From NCBI GenBank assembly GCA_015680685.1, contig MNCI01035792.1:180855-214470 (forward strand): a DNA stretch of 33,616 bases, given 5' to 3'. Positions 1-12,600 of the stretch are shown here, in pieces. The stretch's first letter is position 1. Every line of letters begins with the position of its first letter. Both the position numbers and the translations under genes were made by a program. Below the pieces are notes generated by a model that was given only the letters and a program-made list of their open reading frames with translations, was not told where the DNA came from and ran no database searches. The DNA comes from Gnetum montanum. Lineage: Eukaryota; Streptophyta; Gnetopsida; Gnetales; Gnetaceae.

Positions 1-16
1 TTACCAGCCTGATAGG

Positions 17-2474
17 ATGGACCCTCGGAGCTTCCTCAAAGAAGCTCTCCTTCGGCTCAAGTGGGCCATCCGGGCCCTCCCGGTGGGGGAGAAATTCTCC
101 TTTCGAGCTGGCCACAAGATGGTTTGGGAGCAGCTAAGCCACGTCCAGGCACAACAAGAGATTGGGGCGGACATGTACTCGGAGGAGATGCATCTTCTCC
201 GTCAACTCCAGAGTCTTGACCGAGAGGAGGAAACATATTGGCGGCAACGATCCTAGGTCAGATAGCTCCGTGAGGGAGACAAACAAACAAAATTCTTTTT
301 CGCCATGGCCAAAACACGTGGCGAAACTCAGGTCCGTTGCCTCCGCACCCAGACAGGGGAGATGATCGATGACCCGCAGGGGATCGCCAATGAGCTCTCA
401 CACTACTAGGGGAAATCTGGACCAAGCGACCTACTCAACCCATCTCAGTCCCTATGGAGAAGGTGCTCACCGCCGCGGACAATCGGCGTCTACTGGCACC
501 CTTCTCCTGGCCAGACCTGACTAACACCATCAACAACATGCTGGGAGGCAAAGCGCCTGGACCGGATGGATGGTCGCTGGAATTCTTCAAAGTCTTCCTG
601 GATATTGTGGGGCCCAATCTTCTGGACACTTTCAACGTTATGTTGGCCAGACGACAAGTGCGGCGCGAACTCAACTGCTCTCGAATCGTTTGCATCTCAA
701 AACAGTTGGACGCCCACCGCCCGGAACACTTTCGTCCCATTGGAGTTTGCAATGTCCTCATTAGAATATTTTCCAAACTCCTGGTCAACCGCCTGGGGCC
801 CCTCCTGCCCAAGTTGGTTGGAAGCAATCAGGCGGGTTTCGTTCAAGGTAGGACCCTCCAAGATCAGGTTCTTCTCATGCAAGAGGTCCTCCATTCCCTT
901 CGTACTACGGGTTTTCCTGGTCTATGTCTCAAGCTGGACATAGCAAAGGCATACGACATGCTTAGTTGGGATGCCTTATAAGACATCATGCATAAAAAAG
1001 GTTTTGATTGCGGTTTTATCTAATTATGTATGCATATCCAGTCCTCCGCGGGTTTCTCCTTCGACGTGGGGGGGCGGCTGTGGGGCTTCTCTTTGCTTAG
1101 CAGGGGTCTGAGACAAGGCAACCCACTCTCTCCTTTGCTTTTCATCATTGCCATGGATCTCATGCAATATTATTGCAGCACCTCAGGAGTGGAGGGCCTG
1201 GATATTGTTGGGGTGGCATGCCGTGTTGAACATTATGCTGACGACACCATGCTACTCAGTCGGGCAATGGCCCCACAGGCACAATGTATCAACATGGCCC
1301 TGACCAGATTGGCTGTTGAATTAGGCTTGGAAATCAACCGAACAAAATCAGCACCGTATTTCATCAATGTTGATCCACAGGTGAAGAACAGGGTGACACA
1401 AATCCTGAACATCCAATCGGGAACAGTCACCGATACCTACCTTGGTATCCCGTTGTTCCAATGGGGGCGGAACAATGCATGGACTCCCCTCCTGATGAAG
1501 CTCGAGAAGCGCATGAACCATTGGGCCAACCGTTTTCTTACATAGAAGGGCTGCCTCCTGGTGGCAACCAGGATCCTCACGGCCACTACACGTTTTGTGG
1601 CGGCGGTCGCCGCCCCCCCAGGGCCATCTTTCAACAGATCAACGCCATGATACGAAGCTTCATTTGGTGGGGGGCAAAGGGGGGAGCAAGCTTCACTTAG
1701 TCAACTGGCGTCGCATTGCTTGCCCTCGTAAAGCGGGGGGGCTGGGGGGTCACGTCTTTCGAGGACGAAAGCATGATGGGACAACAACGGCTCGTCCACC
1801 GGTTGACACGCGCGCAAGGGGAGCTCAGCCAGTGGGCCCGCATCACCCAATGGAAGTACACACCATGGCAACTTGGACCACGCTCATCGCGGCCCTGGCA
1901 GACAATCTGCCGGCACGCGCGGGAAATGATACATCTGGGCTGGACCCACCTCGAGCCGCGCGCCATGCTGACACAAAAATACCCCCCGGAGGACAGCTGG
2001 CAGGAGATCTGGCGCGAGCGGCTCCCCGAGAAAGTCAAAATGTTCCTCTGGCTTATAAAATCTGAAGCGCTTCCCGTACGCACCATACTGCAGCAGCGCG
2101 GCATCATGCACGATGACACATGCCCACGCTGTGAAACCGGCCCAGAAACCCTCACACACTTTATTCATGAGTGCCCTTGCATGCTTGCCATCTGGTGCGC
2201 AANNNCCCCCCCCCCCCCCCCGAGACGGCTTAATGGCAACTCCTGGACATCCCTGCTTTTATGGCATGCTTGGAAGGCGCGTAACCGCATGATTTTCCTG
2301 CATGACAGAACACCCCCTCCCCAGCGGATAATTGCACAGACCTGCAGAGCGTGGAGAGAGCTAACGGATGCAATGGGAGCCACACCGACGTTTGAGCCTG
2401 ACTGCACCAAGTACCAGGAAGACGAGGAGCTATGGCCATTGGTTATCCGATGCGGCTGGGCCGACCCGCTATAG
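17..2474 (+). pseudogene. LINE ORF2: reverse transcriptase plus zf-RVT, broken
   Basis: Key RT landmarks are GGKAPGPDGW (about 547-576), FRPIGVCN, SNQAGFVQGR, LKLDIAKAYD, LRQGNPLSPLLF and the catalytic YADD at 1234-1245. After the connection region comes SFIWWG, then a zf-RVT domain with KVKMFLWL and CPRC-ETLTHFIHEC (about 2121-2175). Stops interrupt it at 254, 263, 407, 979, 1021 and 1543. Frame changes occur near 410-430 and near homopolymers at about 1612-1620, 1680-1695 and 1735-1747. Several stops look like CAG or TGG turned to TAG, the decay expected from methylated cytosine. It would copy LINE RNA by target-primed reverse transcription if intact; it cannot do so now. Confidence 0.85.
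2203..2222. other. Assembly gap (NNN) next to a long C run
   Basis: Three N are followed by a run of 17 C inside the LINE ORF2 zinc-finger region. The run is probably a sequencing or assembly artefact, so codons here should not be trusted. Confidence 0.8.
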
Positions 2475-3468
2475 CGGCTGGTCGGCGACCCTGACCTTGC
2501 TGACGCCCCATTTTTTACGAACTGGGACAATGACAGAACCTACTTCCAAGGACGCGAGATTCGTGTCACTGAATCTGCCATTGCCAGCTGTTTGGGGGTC
2601 CCGGCCGCTGGTGAAATCGTCTTGCCCACCACCCGTGGCCTACAGGACGCCGCGACCTTTTTCGAGGGGTCAGCCCCAAGAACACAGAGCCGCCAGATCC
2701 CCCGATCTTCTCTCCCACGCCTCTGGGCCCGGGCCGCCGACTTGGTGGACCGTTTTTTCGTCCAATCGGGCAACGTGTCAAAGCTCCAGGGATTACATTT
2801 CACTTTTCTGCGGTCCTTGAAGTTTGGCGTCCAGATTAACCTGCCGCGGTTTTTTCTAGAGACCCTCCTTAAGCGACGAGGTCGCCACTCGGGGCTGATT
2901 TTGGCGTTGTGGAGGGGGGCGGGGGGGCACCGGGCTTGTCCTCTACCCCCCCTGGGGGGAGCATCGTTGATGCCCCCCCTGCCATCCCAGCTTCCCCCAG
3001 CCCGGCCACTCAACAGCCGCGGACGGTTCTGGGCCTCACCTGGGGGCGCCGATCCCATCAAAATTTGCCCCCCATGCTCGACCCCCCCAGCGCCCCCCCA
3101 AATTGGGCGGCGGAATTACAACAAGCCGAACAGGCGGCGGCCGCTGCTGCACGGCAGGCTGAACAGCAGGAATGGGAGGCAAAGTGGACCGAGGCCCTGG
3201 CCAAGTCTCGTGCCGAACACGAAGCCCAGCTCTGTGAACGAGAACAAGAGCTGACCAGACAACACGCGATCATGATGGAGGCCTCTCGTGCCCAACTCAT
3301 TGATGAGCTCCGGGACCAAGTTAGAGAGGAGCTGCGCCAGGAGGAGGCGGCCCGTCAAGCCCAAGAGGCGGCCGCCGGGGAAGAGCAGAAACGCATGCAG
3401 GAAGAGGAAGAGCAACGACAAAGGCAGCTTGACCAGGCACACGAGCACAGTGCCCGGCAGTGGCTTAG
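2475..3468 (+). pseudogene. Retroelement-associated plant mobile-domain-like frame with C-terminal coiled coil
   Basis: Frame 3 continues directly after the LINE stop and encodes FFTNWDNDRTYFQGREIRV, then a stretch with RLWARAADLVDRFF, GNVSKLQGLHFTFLRSL and INLPRFFLETL. This spacing resembles the plant 'putative transposon protein' domain (PF20167-like) found beside some retrotransposons; it is a resemblance by eye only. After a shift near the G runs at about 2916-2927, another frame gives a Pro-rich linker and then a long Gln/Glu/Ala/Arg coiled coil (about 3110-3460). The frame is cut by the N at 3469. It may belong to a different element from the LINE, or be a LINE accessory region. Confidence 0.4.
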
Positions 3469-3469
3469 N
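3469..3469. other. Single N at an abrupt composition boundary
   Basis: Left of the N the DNA is GC-rich retroelement coding sequence; right of it the DNA is AT-rich gene intron. It may be a contig join or the real edge of an insertion. Confidence 0.7.
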
Positions 3470-3536
3470 CAAAATGTACTAATAAAATATCAAACAGCAT
3501 GCTACTAGAATATTCAAATGAGCTTAGGGCCCATAC

Positions 3537-3611
3537 CTTCATTTCATCAAATGCATCTTTTACAGTAAACTCAACCTTTCGTTCATCACGCATAGCTGCA
3601 GCTGCAAATGG
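3537..3611 (-). CDS. FTSHI5: FTSHI5-like exon 6 (short)
   Basis: It has 25 codons in phase 0 between acceptor TATGTTTTCAG and donor AAG|GTATGG. The product starts [12 protein letters not shown] and ends VKDAFDEMK, which fits the family's K-AFDRMK block just ahead of the AAA+ domain. The next exon is not found before the N at 3469 or in the GC-rich retroelement beyond it. Confidence 0.7.
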
Positions 3612-6600
3612 CTGAAAACATAGCATCACATTATCAATTCGGTGTTTTCCTAAAAAAAGCATAGTTTCAGTTGTCAAGAAAACTTCATGATACTTATTTT
3701 GCTTCGAATTTTTTTTATAATAAAGGCAACATGGAACATTAGTTCAACATGGGAAGTAACGTCTTGCAAAAAGGTTTAAATGAGCTGAACAAGCAAACCC
3801 ACACAATCATGGGAAAACCACTCATATTAAAGAGGCATGCTCAAGCTAAGTAACCTTGAATTGTGACTCACCTCCCAGATCTGTATCAGGATGCAGGGTT
3901 CTTGACAATGGATTTTGACTGATGTTTGCGATCAATGATTTAACGCATACTCTAGCTCAATACTTAACCTATTTTGTTATGAATTGCTAGTCAACATAAC
4001 CACATGCAAATTAATGATGGCCATTATTACAAGAGGAGAACATAGATGTTATTTTCAAACATCGATTACTTGCAATTAAACATTCTGAACAGTGTCTCAA
4101 ACAATCAATCTATCTTCTACTAGTACGATCTAGGCAAGTTATGTACTGTACAATGGTAAAGATGCCTTCAGGAGCAGTTCTATAGCTATTTCACTATGCA
4201 AGCAAGGAATTGAGGTGACCTCATCAACTAGCATGAAGTTCATTGATGACTGCTGTTTAAATGGTTGGTAGAACATGTGCTATAAAAAATTTTCCGTGAT
4301 TTCAGCAAATCCTAGCTAGAAGTGAACCCATTAGGAATGTGTAGAGCATACCAGGTTAAACTGGGTAGCCATTGATAAGAAGTTAGTTACATTTAAAAGA
4401 TTGAATTTCTGGGAAATAATAAATCTCGAAGCGAGTTAACTGCTGGTTACATAGCCAAGGAATTTATTAATCAAACAAATTTACTACGCTATGATCTCTT
4501 GAATGCCCATCCACGATGAATTCAACAATATTGGTGTAAAAAATTCAATTACGTAAGAATCTTTTGCCCTATCTAAGTGTATAAAGAAATTTAAGACCCT
4601 ATCATTACAATCACATAGAGATTTATACGAATCATATGAACATACAATATAAGGAGAGAATTTTATTACTTGTCTGTAATCCTTCTCTTGGCTTTGTACG
4701 TTTTTCAAATAAATCTTCTTGGCTTTCTTCAGTCTTTGATACTTCTCCCTTGCATGCCTCAAAATAAAGCTTCCAGTGCGAGCAACGTCATTATATTGAA
4801 GGCACAAAGCACGAAAAATGTAGAAAAATAATATTAAAAAGGGGGATGCATATATAAGAAATCGAATAGCAACAAACAACAGCTCTTTCACTATATTTTG
4901 TTGAGGTATTATCCCTTGAGCCAGCAATCTATCAACCTCTTCAATCATGCGCTCATCTAATCTGTTTTCAACCTTTGTCTGCCATTCCAAATAGCCTGAC
5001 TTTACAAAAACTTCATCTGCAGCCTCTGGCCATGCCATCCCCATCATCATTCGTATCTAATGAGGACAACATACCAAACCATTAACCAAGAATCCAAACT
5101 ATTGAATGGAAGTGCCTGAAAAACCTTAAGAGTTTGATATCACTCACATTTCTTGGAACATATTTTTCAACCGCCTTAAAACCAACCCAATACATAAACT
5201 CCTCATAAATGGAAAAAAGCTTGCCAAAATAGACTTCAAACAAAATAGATATGTTCCCCCTTCTGCAAAACTCAATCAGGCAAAAGCAGCTCATTCTTGC
5301 TATGAATAAGACTCCACGGACGAAGCCTAGTTCTTTTATTGATATAGGCCTTTTCTCAATGGATAGTGGAATGCCTGATGAAACCATTTTGATAAACAGT
5401 CCATCAAAACCTCCCACTTTCTCAGTCATCGCATCATATTCCTTCACAAAAAGGAAAAAGAAAAGTGTGAATGCTTTAGAAATGATAACAAGATACCTCA
5501 GTCTAAAATAAAATACTGTCAAGAAACAAACTTCACATTAAATATCAGAAAACAACGGAATTCTATGATTGAATATTTACTCTTTAAAACTACATCCAAA
5601 TATTCTAAAACATACCTGCTGTATAATGAACTAAAAACACTTGTTATAAAAGAATTGAAAAAACAAAATAGCAAATAACAAAACAAACATAACATACCTC
5701 AATGTCTACAAGATACTCGATGTTATCACCTTTGAGAACGACAAACATAACACGCCAGTCATTCCGGATACAAACTTTTCCAATTAAATGCTTTGAAATT
5801 GCATAGGAAGCAGCCATAGGATCCATTTCCCATCTCATTTCATTTACATTATACCATGTCTTAGCCAAAACCCTGTCTCGATATAATAGAATGCGATCCT
5901 GCATCAATGACACATGCCTAAAAACTTACTAAATCTATATTTTAACTGAAGGGGATCATACGGGACAGTTGAAAAAATTTTATCAATCAAGAACACTTAG
6001 TAATTTAGACATAAAATGTGAAAGATCAGAATTGTCCAGGAAAATCACAAGTGGAACCAAAGCTGTGTCAACATTATTATAACATAGACTAAGAATGCAA
6101 CTACAACAAGATGCTTACAGAGGTTTCCATAAAATATAATTTACACCTACCATGTAAAATATAAAAAAAGGCTTATTATACTGAAACTTAAACAGTTTTT
6201 AATTACATCCGAAACCCTATGGATCTATTGGACCACTTCAGGTTTAACCATTTTTTAGTGTAATATTGGTATATCTCAGTGGCAGTTTATTGGTATCGAA
6301 CTTGTGGCTTGTTGAATGCAAGCCACATGCCTTAATATTCCTTTCACTGAAGCACTCTGAAACCCCAGAAGTATTTTCAGGAAGCTTCTCATTCAATCTG
6401 ATGAATTAAAATAGATGCTAAAATCTCATCTCTCCAATGTTTTTGGCTATTTGTTAAGTCTGAAAAGCTGACTTTTATCCATAGCTGGTTCTTTTCCTAA
6501 TAGTCTTAACGTTAGGTGAGAGAAATTTTAAATCTTATAAAAAACTCACAATACCTATATCACTAAATACAAACTCTTCTCTTAGATTTCAATACAAAAT

Positions 6601-9600
6601 TACAATACCTGCCCAGTTGTCGAATAGAATGTATTTCTTTCCCCATGAATAACATTATTTTAGTTTCATTCTTCGCAAAAACTTATCTGTTTGCTACATT
6701 CATGCAATCCATTTTTGATCAGTAATTGATGAAATCCATATCAATCAGTAATGTAGTTTTCCAATGAATATTTCCCAATGCAATTTCATTTTTCTCATTG
6801 TTGTATCAGTACATGTTACCATGGTAATATCCATCATCTCTACCTTCTAGATATAAGACAATATAACTTAGATAAGAGATTGTCATTTTATAAGCATCAC
6901 ACTATCTCTTCAACCTTTATTGCATTGTGTCTCTGAACTTTAAATATTTCCTGTGGCAGTATGATAATGATCTGTCATTTATTTACTTGCCAATTGCAAA
7001 TTCCATACACCTAACAATCTGATTCATTTCACTAGCAATTCACTGGCATTTGACCAAAGTCCCTGCCAGCTTTTTGAAGAGTTGTTTCCCACTTGGTTGG
7101 CCTCTCCAGCCATCAAGAGAAAAGTAACTGGATAGACGAAGAATGCATGGTGCGATCATAGCCTTTTTTCTTGGTGATTCAAGTTCTTGAAATGTCTATC
7201 TGTAGTATTTGCTCCCCCAGCACTAAATGGCAATTTACTCATTGAAATATTAGTCCAGCATCTCCAAATGCACAGCAGGCGTAATAAGTATACAAGGCAG
7301 GGGCCCTTGGAGCTTTTGCCCCTAGCACAAGCAGACAGATTTGCTTGACTAGCTCAATTCTCACCCTTGGCTAAAAGTGGTTATTATGTAGTGTACATAA
7401 TAAGATAATGGTTGAGCGTCACTCAACTAACTTTGTTAAACAAGTTACAGCAACCAGCTGAGAATCCGGTCACCATGACATTAACCTAAGCACTGCAGGC
7501 TCACTATCATAGAATAGAGAAATTTTTTATTAAAAATGATACTTTACATCTTACATGCCACGCAGTCACCTTGCATGTTCATCATAGAAACGTCAAGTAC
7601 TATGATCTTACCAATCTTTACAATATGATTTCCTCTCAATATGACTATGTCACTCCCTTGTTTTAACAAATATGTACCAAGGCTACATATGAAAGAATTA
7701 CTTGTGTGTACACAAACCTACTCCTTTTCTAATTTAGTTAGACCATTATTTTTCCAATTCAAGGTGGTTTAGATCATAAAAGCATGAACTTATTTACCAT
7801 TCCCAGTATTCAACCCAGGCGATACAAAGTGCAAATTATATATGCAACTCAAACGTCATACCTTAGACCATCGCTCTTCAAGTTTTAGATGGTTTCACTG
7901 TAATGCTTTCACTAAATACTTTGACCATACCATACACGCAACTGTGAATGAATATAAGAACAAGGTTGTTGACTCACTTCACTATATCACTATCTGTTGA
8001 AGCCCGAATGTTTTCTTCAGCAAGGTTAAGAAATCTTCCATGATGCAAAAGCATCTTCAACAAGGTAGCCACAAGCTCATGCTAACAATGAAGCAGCTTA
8101 ACTACATCATCAGGTTAAAAGGTTTGTTCAACATCCTGCGGTGATAACAGAATGAAGGTCACTCACTCAAGTGCAAATATAATATAGGTTTTAGTGAAGC
8201 ACGCACTTTGTAACAGAATTGTTGCTAGCAAACTCAACGACAACAATGACAAGAAAGGATATGATATATACAAACTGACAAATCAGTAAAATATTATAGT
8301 CAGTATGGATTACAAAACAACGTGCAAGCAAACCAAATGTCATTAATTGAGATTATTACCATGAAAAAAGTCTTCTGTACGGATACCACAAGCATGATCA
8401 ACAATTCTGAAGGCAGATTGCTAATCATTAACGACACTATGCCTTCTTTTAGAAGGACATGAATCTCTTCAATGTGTATACTTTTTCACATTCTTCCTAA
8501 TTCAATTCAACCAAAGATAAACCTGCAATGCAGCAGATTATCTGGTCACCTATGTACTAATCAGACCTTAGAGGTAATAGAGTGGATTGAAGACAAAAAA
8601 ACCATGTGAGGATAGCCTCCTAGTCATGCAATACTAACCTTAAGGGGAATTTTTTGATTTACTGTTATCCATCCTAATTTTCTAATTTAGTGTTACTACC
8701 TTCTGGCCATATAATTATGCTGCACTTTCATATTTCCTAAATTGCTTAGACAATAGGCAGAGCCATATATATCAGAAATTATACATGTATATGTGAATGT
8801 TGAATATTTCTCAAAGGAAATAACCATACAATGACAATAGTTCTCAATGGAAACTTCCTAAAGGTAGGAAATACTAAGTGGAGTTAGCTTCAGAATACTA
8901 TGTAACATCCCTATATTAGATTACCTTTCTTTTGTTAGTATATCTTGTCACTCAAACCTTGGATGTACGGTGTTTAACCTAAACGTTATATTTTGTCATA
9001 GCTATGCAGTGTGCCTTTGATTGTGTGGTGTGTTTGATAGCTTGCTATTATAATTGGATAGATCTAATATTTATATCTATGACTCACGCTACTTCATTAC
9101 TAAGGTTTTAGTATTATATTATTTTATTAAACATATATGCACTAACCTTGTTGGGATGATGACAGACAGGTATCATGAACTGGATGGATCAAGACACGTG
9201 GGGTTCTACATTGAGCTTGCGGTGTGTATATAATTGGTTGTGTAATGTTGCCATTTGCTTGCTTACTTATGTTGTTTAATTAATATTCTAATTGTTGGAT
9301 TGAAACACTTGAAATAGAAGTGTACCTTCGAAGCTAAGGTTTGATCCTTAGACACTGCATAGATCAAAACCCACTAACCTTCCACGTAAGTTTTCGATAA
9401 AATAGTATGTGCCCTGATTTTGGAAAGAGAAGGGTTTCAGAAATATTTTAATTCAAAAAAGTAGCCATATGTTATTTTGTGTTTTAGTCACCCATTAGAA
9501 TTAACATTGTAGCAGCTTTCAATGAGAGATATGTGTCTAAAGAGTTTGAAACAACTGAGGCGAACTAGATCCACAACTTTTTTCAAGAGAACTGCACTAT

Positions 9601-12600
9601 TTCTGAGTATGACGCAAAGTTCCTCCAACTGGTTGAGTTTGTGACCTGCATAAAAGCAGATAAAGAAGCTATGATGAACAGATTTGTGATGAGCCTAAAG
9701 CCCTCTATCACGGACCCCCTCATTCCTTTTGATTTAACTAAATATGAGGAAGCTCATAACAAAGCCCAAGCTATAGAAAGAACACAATAGATGAAGATAA
9801 GAGGGATAAGGGTGAGAAGGGAGGACTACCTACACCAAGGAAGCCTGAAAATTCTGAGTACACAAAAACCTCAAGATAAGGCAAGACACAAGGAGGATCT
9901 GCTTGTTTCAACTATACGCACAAAAGGCAAAACAAGGAGGACTGTCCAAATTGCTACGCATGTTGTAAACCACGACACAAGAGTTGGAATTGCCCAACAA
10001 GTGCATTAAGCAGCAAGACTAGTGTCACTCTATCACAGAGTTACCAAGGCAACAAGATGACTTCAACAAGACAAAACAAAGAAGCTGGACACAAGAACCA
10101 TGGAAGAATGTATGTTCTGAAAGACCAGCCCATAGACGAGCAACCAAACATAGGCATGGATACAAAAGGTAATATATGTGATTCTCCTTTTTTAATTTTG
10201 TTAGACCATTGAGCTAGTTATTCTTTGGTCTTCCTTTAGTAGTTTAATCAGTAAACTCTCAAGATACCTGGGTTAAGAAAGTTTGCCTATTGGTAATTAT
10301 TGTGATTCAAAAGAAACAGTGGCCTAGTAATCTTATAGTTATGAAAATTGGACAATATGATGTAATTCTTAAGATGGATTGGTTGGCTAAGTATAGACAA
10401 TGCCTGGGTTGTAGAGCTAAAACACTTAGTCTCCAATCTCCTCATGGGAAAGAAGTTAAGATTCAAATAAGGAGGAGAAAAATAAAACTCAATTTGGTAA
10501 CTGCTAAGAATTTTAAGAAGTTATGGAGAAAAGGACATTATTGCTCCATGGTGTCAGTGAATGAGATGGTATCAAACAATGTAAAACAAATTCCAATGGT
10601 TCAAGAATTCCCAAATGTATTTAAGAAGAAACTGAGTTCTCTCTTAAGCAGAACATTAATTTGAGATTGCCTTGAAACTTGGAACCCAATCCATTTCCAA
10701 GGCCCTACATAGGATGTCATCCATAAAACTAGAAAAGCTTAAGATTCAGATTCAAAAATTGATGGATAAAGGGTTGATTCGTCCAAATGTGTCTCCATGG
10801 GATAAACCAGTTCTATTTATGAAGAAAAATGATGACAAGTTGAGGTTGTGCATCGACTACAAACAATTGAACCAAGTAACAGCCAAGAATCAATACCCCT
10901 TGCCTAGGATTAATGATTTGTTTGATTAGTTGTGAGAGGCTAGAATATTCTCTAAAATTGATTTGAAGCCAAGATACCATCAAGTAAGAGTAAAAGAAAA
11001 GAACAGTCCCAAGACAACCTTCAGAACAAGATATGAAAGTATGAGTTCCTTGGCATGCCTCTTGTCATGCTTTTTGGACTCACTAATGCCCTGGTAGTTT
11101 TCATGTATATGATGAATAGTGTATTACATCCTTAGATCAATTGATTATTGTTTTCATTGATGATGTATTGGTCTATTCTAACAATGAAGAGGGACATAAG
11201 AAACACTTAAAGATAGTACTACAAACTTGGAGCATCAGCTATTTGCATATTCCTCTAAGTGTGCATTTTGGAAGAAAAAATACAATTTCCTAGTCATGTG
11301 GTGTTAGGAACAGGCATAGCAGCAGACTCATCTAGAGTTTCAGCGATCCGTGATTGGCCCATTCCAATACCAGTGAATGGAATAAGAAGCTTTTTGGGAT
11401 TACTTTGCTACATAGCAAATTTGTGGATGACTTCTCTAAGATAGCACCCCTTCTCAACAAGTTGTCAAGAAAAGATTGCACTTTTACTTGGAGTCATGCT
11501 TGCCAATGAACTTTTGAGGAGTCAAAGAAGAGATTGACCTCACCACAAATTTTAATCTCTCCAACTTCTGGAAAGCCTTATGATGTTTACACAAGGTTGT
11601 AGGCGTGGTTTGATGCAACAAGGCAAAGTAGTAGCTTATGCTTCTAGATAGTTAAAGTCTCATCAGACCAAAGATCCAAATCATGATCTTAAACTTCATG
11701 CTACAGTGTTTTCTCTTAAGATTTCAAGGCACTACTTGTATGGCAAACAAATTACACTTTAGACATATCATAAGAGTTTACCTGTGATGAGTTAAACTCA
11801 GTTAGTTGAACATGAGACAGAGAAGATGGGTAAAGTTGTCGGTAAATTTCGACTTCACAGTTCAGTATCATCTAGGCAAAGGAAACACAGTCGTAGATGC
11901 ACTAAGTAGGAGAGAATGGAAACACTACAGCCTTACTATCTTATATATAGCCTAACGGATGAGATTATCCCTCAACAAATCTCGATCCCTTGGTATCAAG
12001 ATAACGTTTCATCACTAATAGCAAAAGATCAGCCTTTCACAATGGACAACTCAGGTTTGATGAAGGTTAAGGGTAGAGTGTATGTTACAGAGACATTTCA
12101 ATGAAGCCTGTTTTTAGAATAAGCACATTTAAATAAATATAAGATACACCTCAGTAGTGATAAGATGTTCCAAAATATTAAAAAGCACTATTGGTGGCCC
12201 AACATGAAGAAGGATACGAGTGACTGGGGCTAAGTGTTTGGTGTGTCAGCAGGTAAAGGCAAAACATAAAAGACCTGGTGAATATCTTCATTCTCAAAGC
12301 ATCCCAAAATAGATGTGGAAAGTGATTGGCATAGACTTCATCCCAGGATTACCTCCTACTAGAAATGAGAAGGATGCTATCCTTATAGTAATAGACCTCT
12401 TGAATAAGGCTTTTCATTTTCTAGCTACTAAGGTATCGGCCAATGTTGAAGAGATTTGCTCAGTTCTTTCTTTCAAAGATAATCAAACTTCATGGTGTGA
12501 CAACAAAGATTGTTTCAGACAAAGATGCAAGTTCACTTCCAGCTTTTTGCGACTCTTTCAAGAAAGTTTGAGGAACAAATTGAAATTAAGCGCAACTTAT

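Larger units (their letters stand above)
1..2474 (+). mobile_element. Decayed LINE (L1-like), 3' part of ORF2, 5' end outside the window
   Basis: The DNA is GC-rich, unlike the AT-rich host intron. It encodes, in order, the segment between endonuclease and reverse transcriptase, the RT fingers and palm, the connection region, and the C-terminal zf-RVT domain. The left end is cut by the window. The right end is uncertain: no poly(A) tail is seen, and the frame continues after the last stop into a different-looking protein. The gap of three N at 2203-2205 sits beside a C run. Confidence 0.85.

Noticed and set aside
4484-4669. C-terminal extension of exon 5 by open reading frame
   Set aside because: A good donor at 4669 and phase match with exon 6 favour splicing; the extension shows no family likeness.
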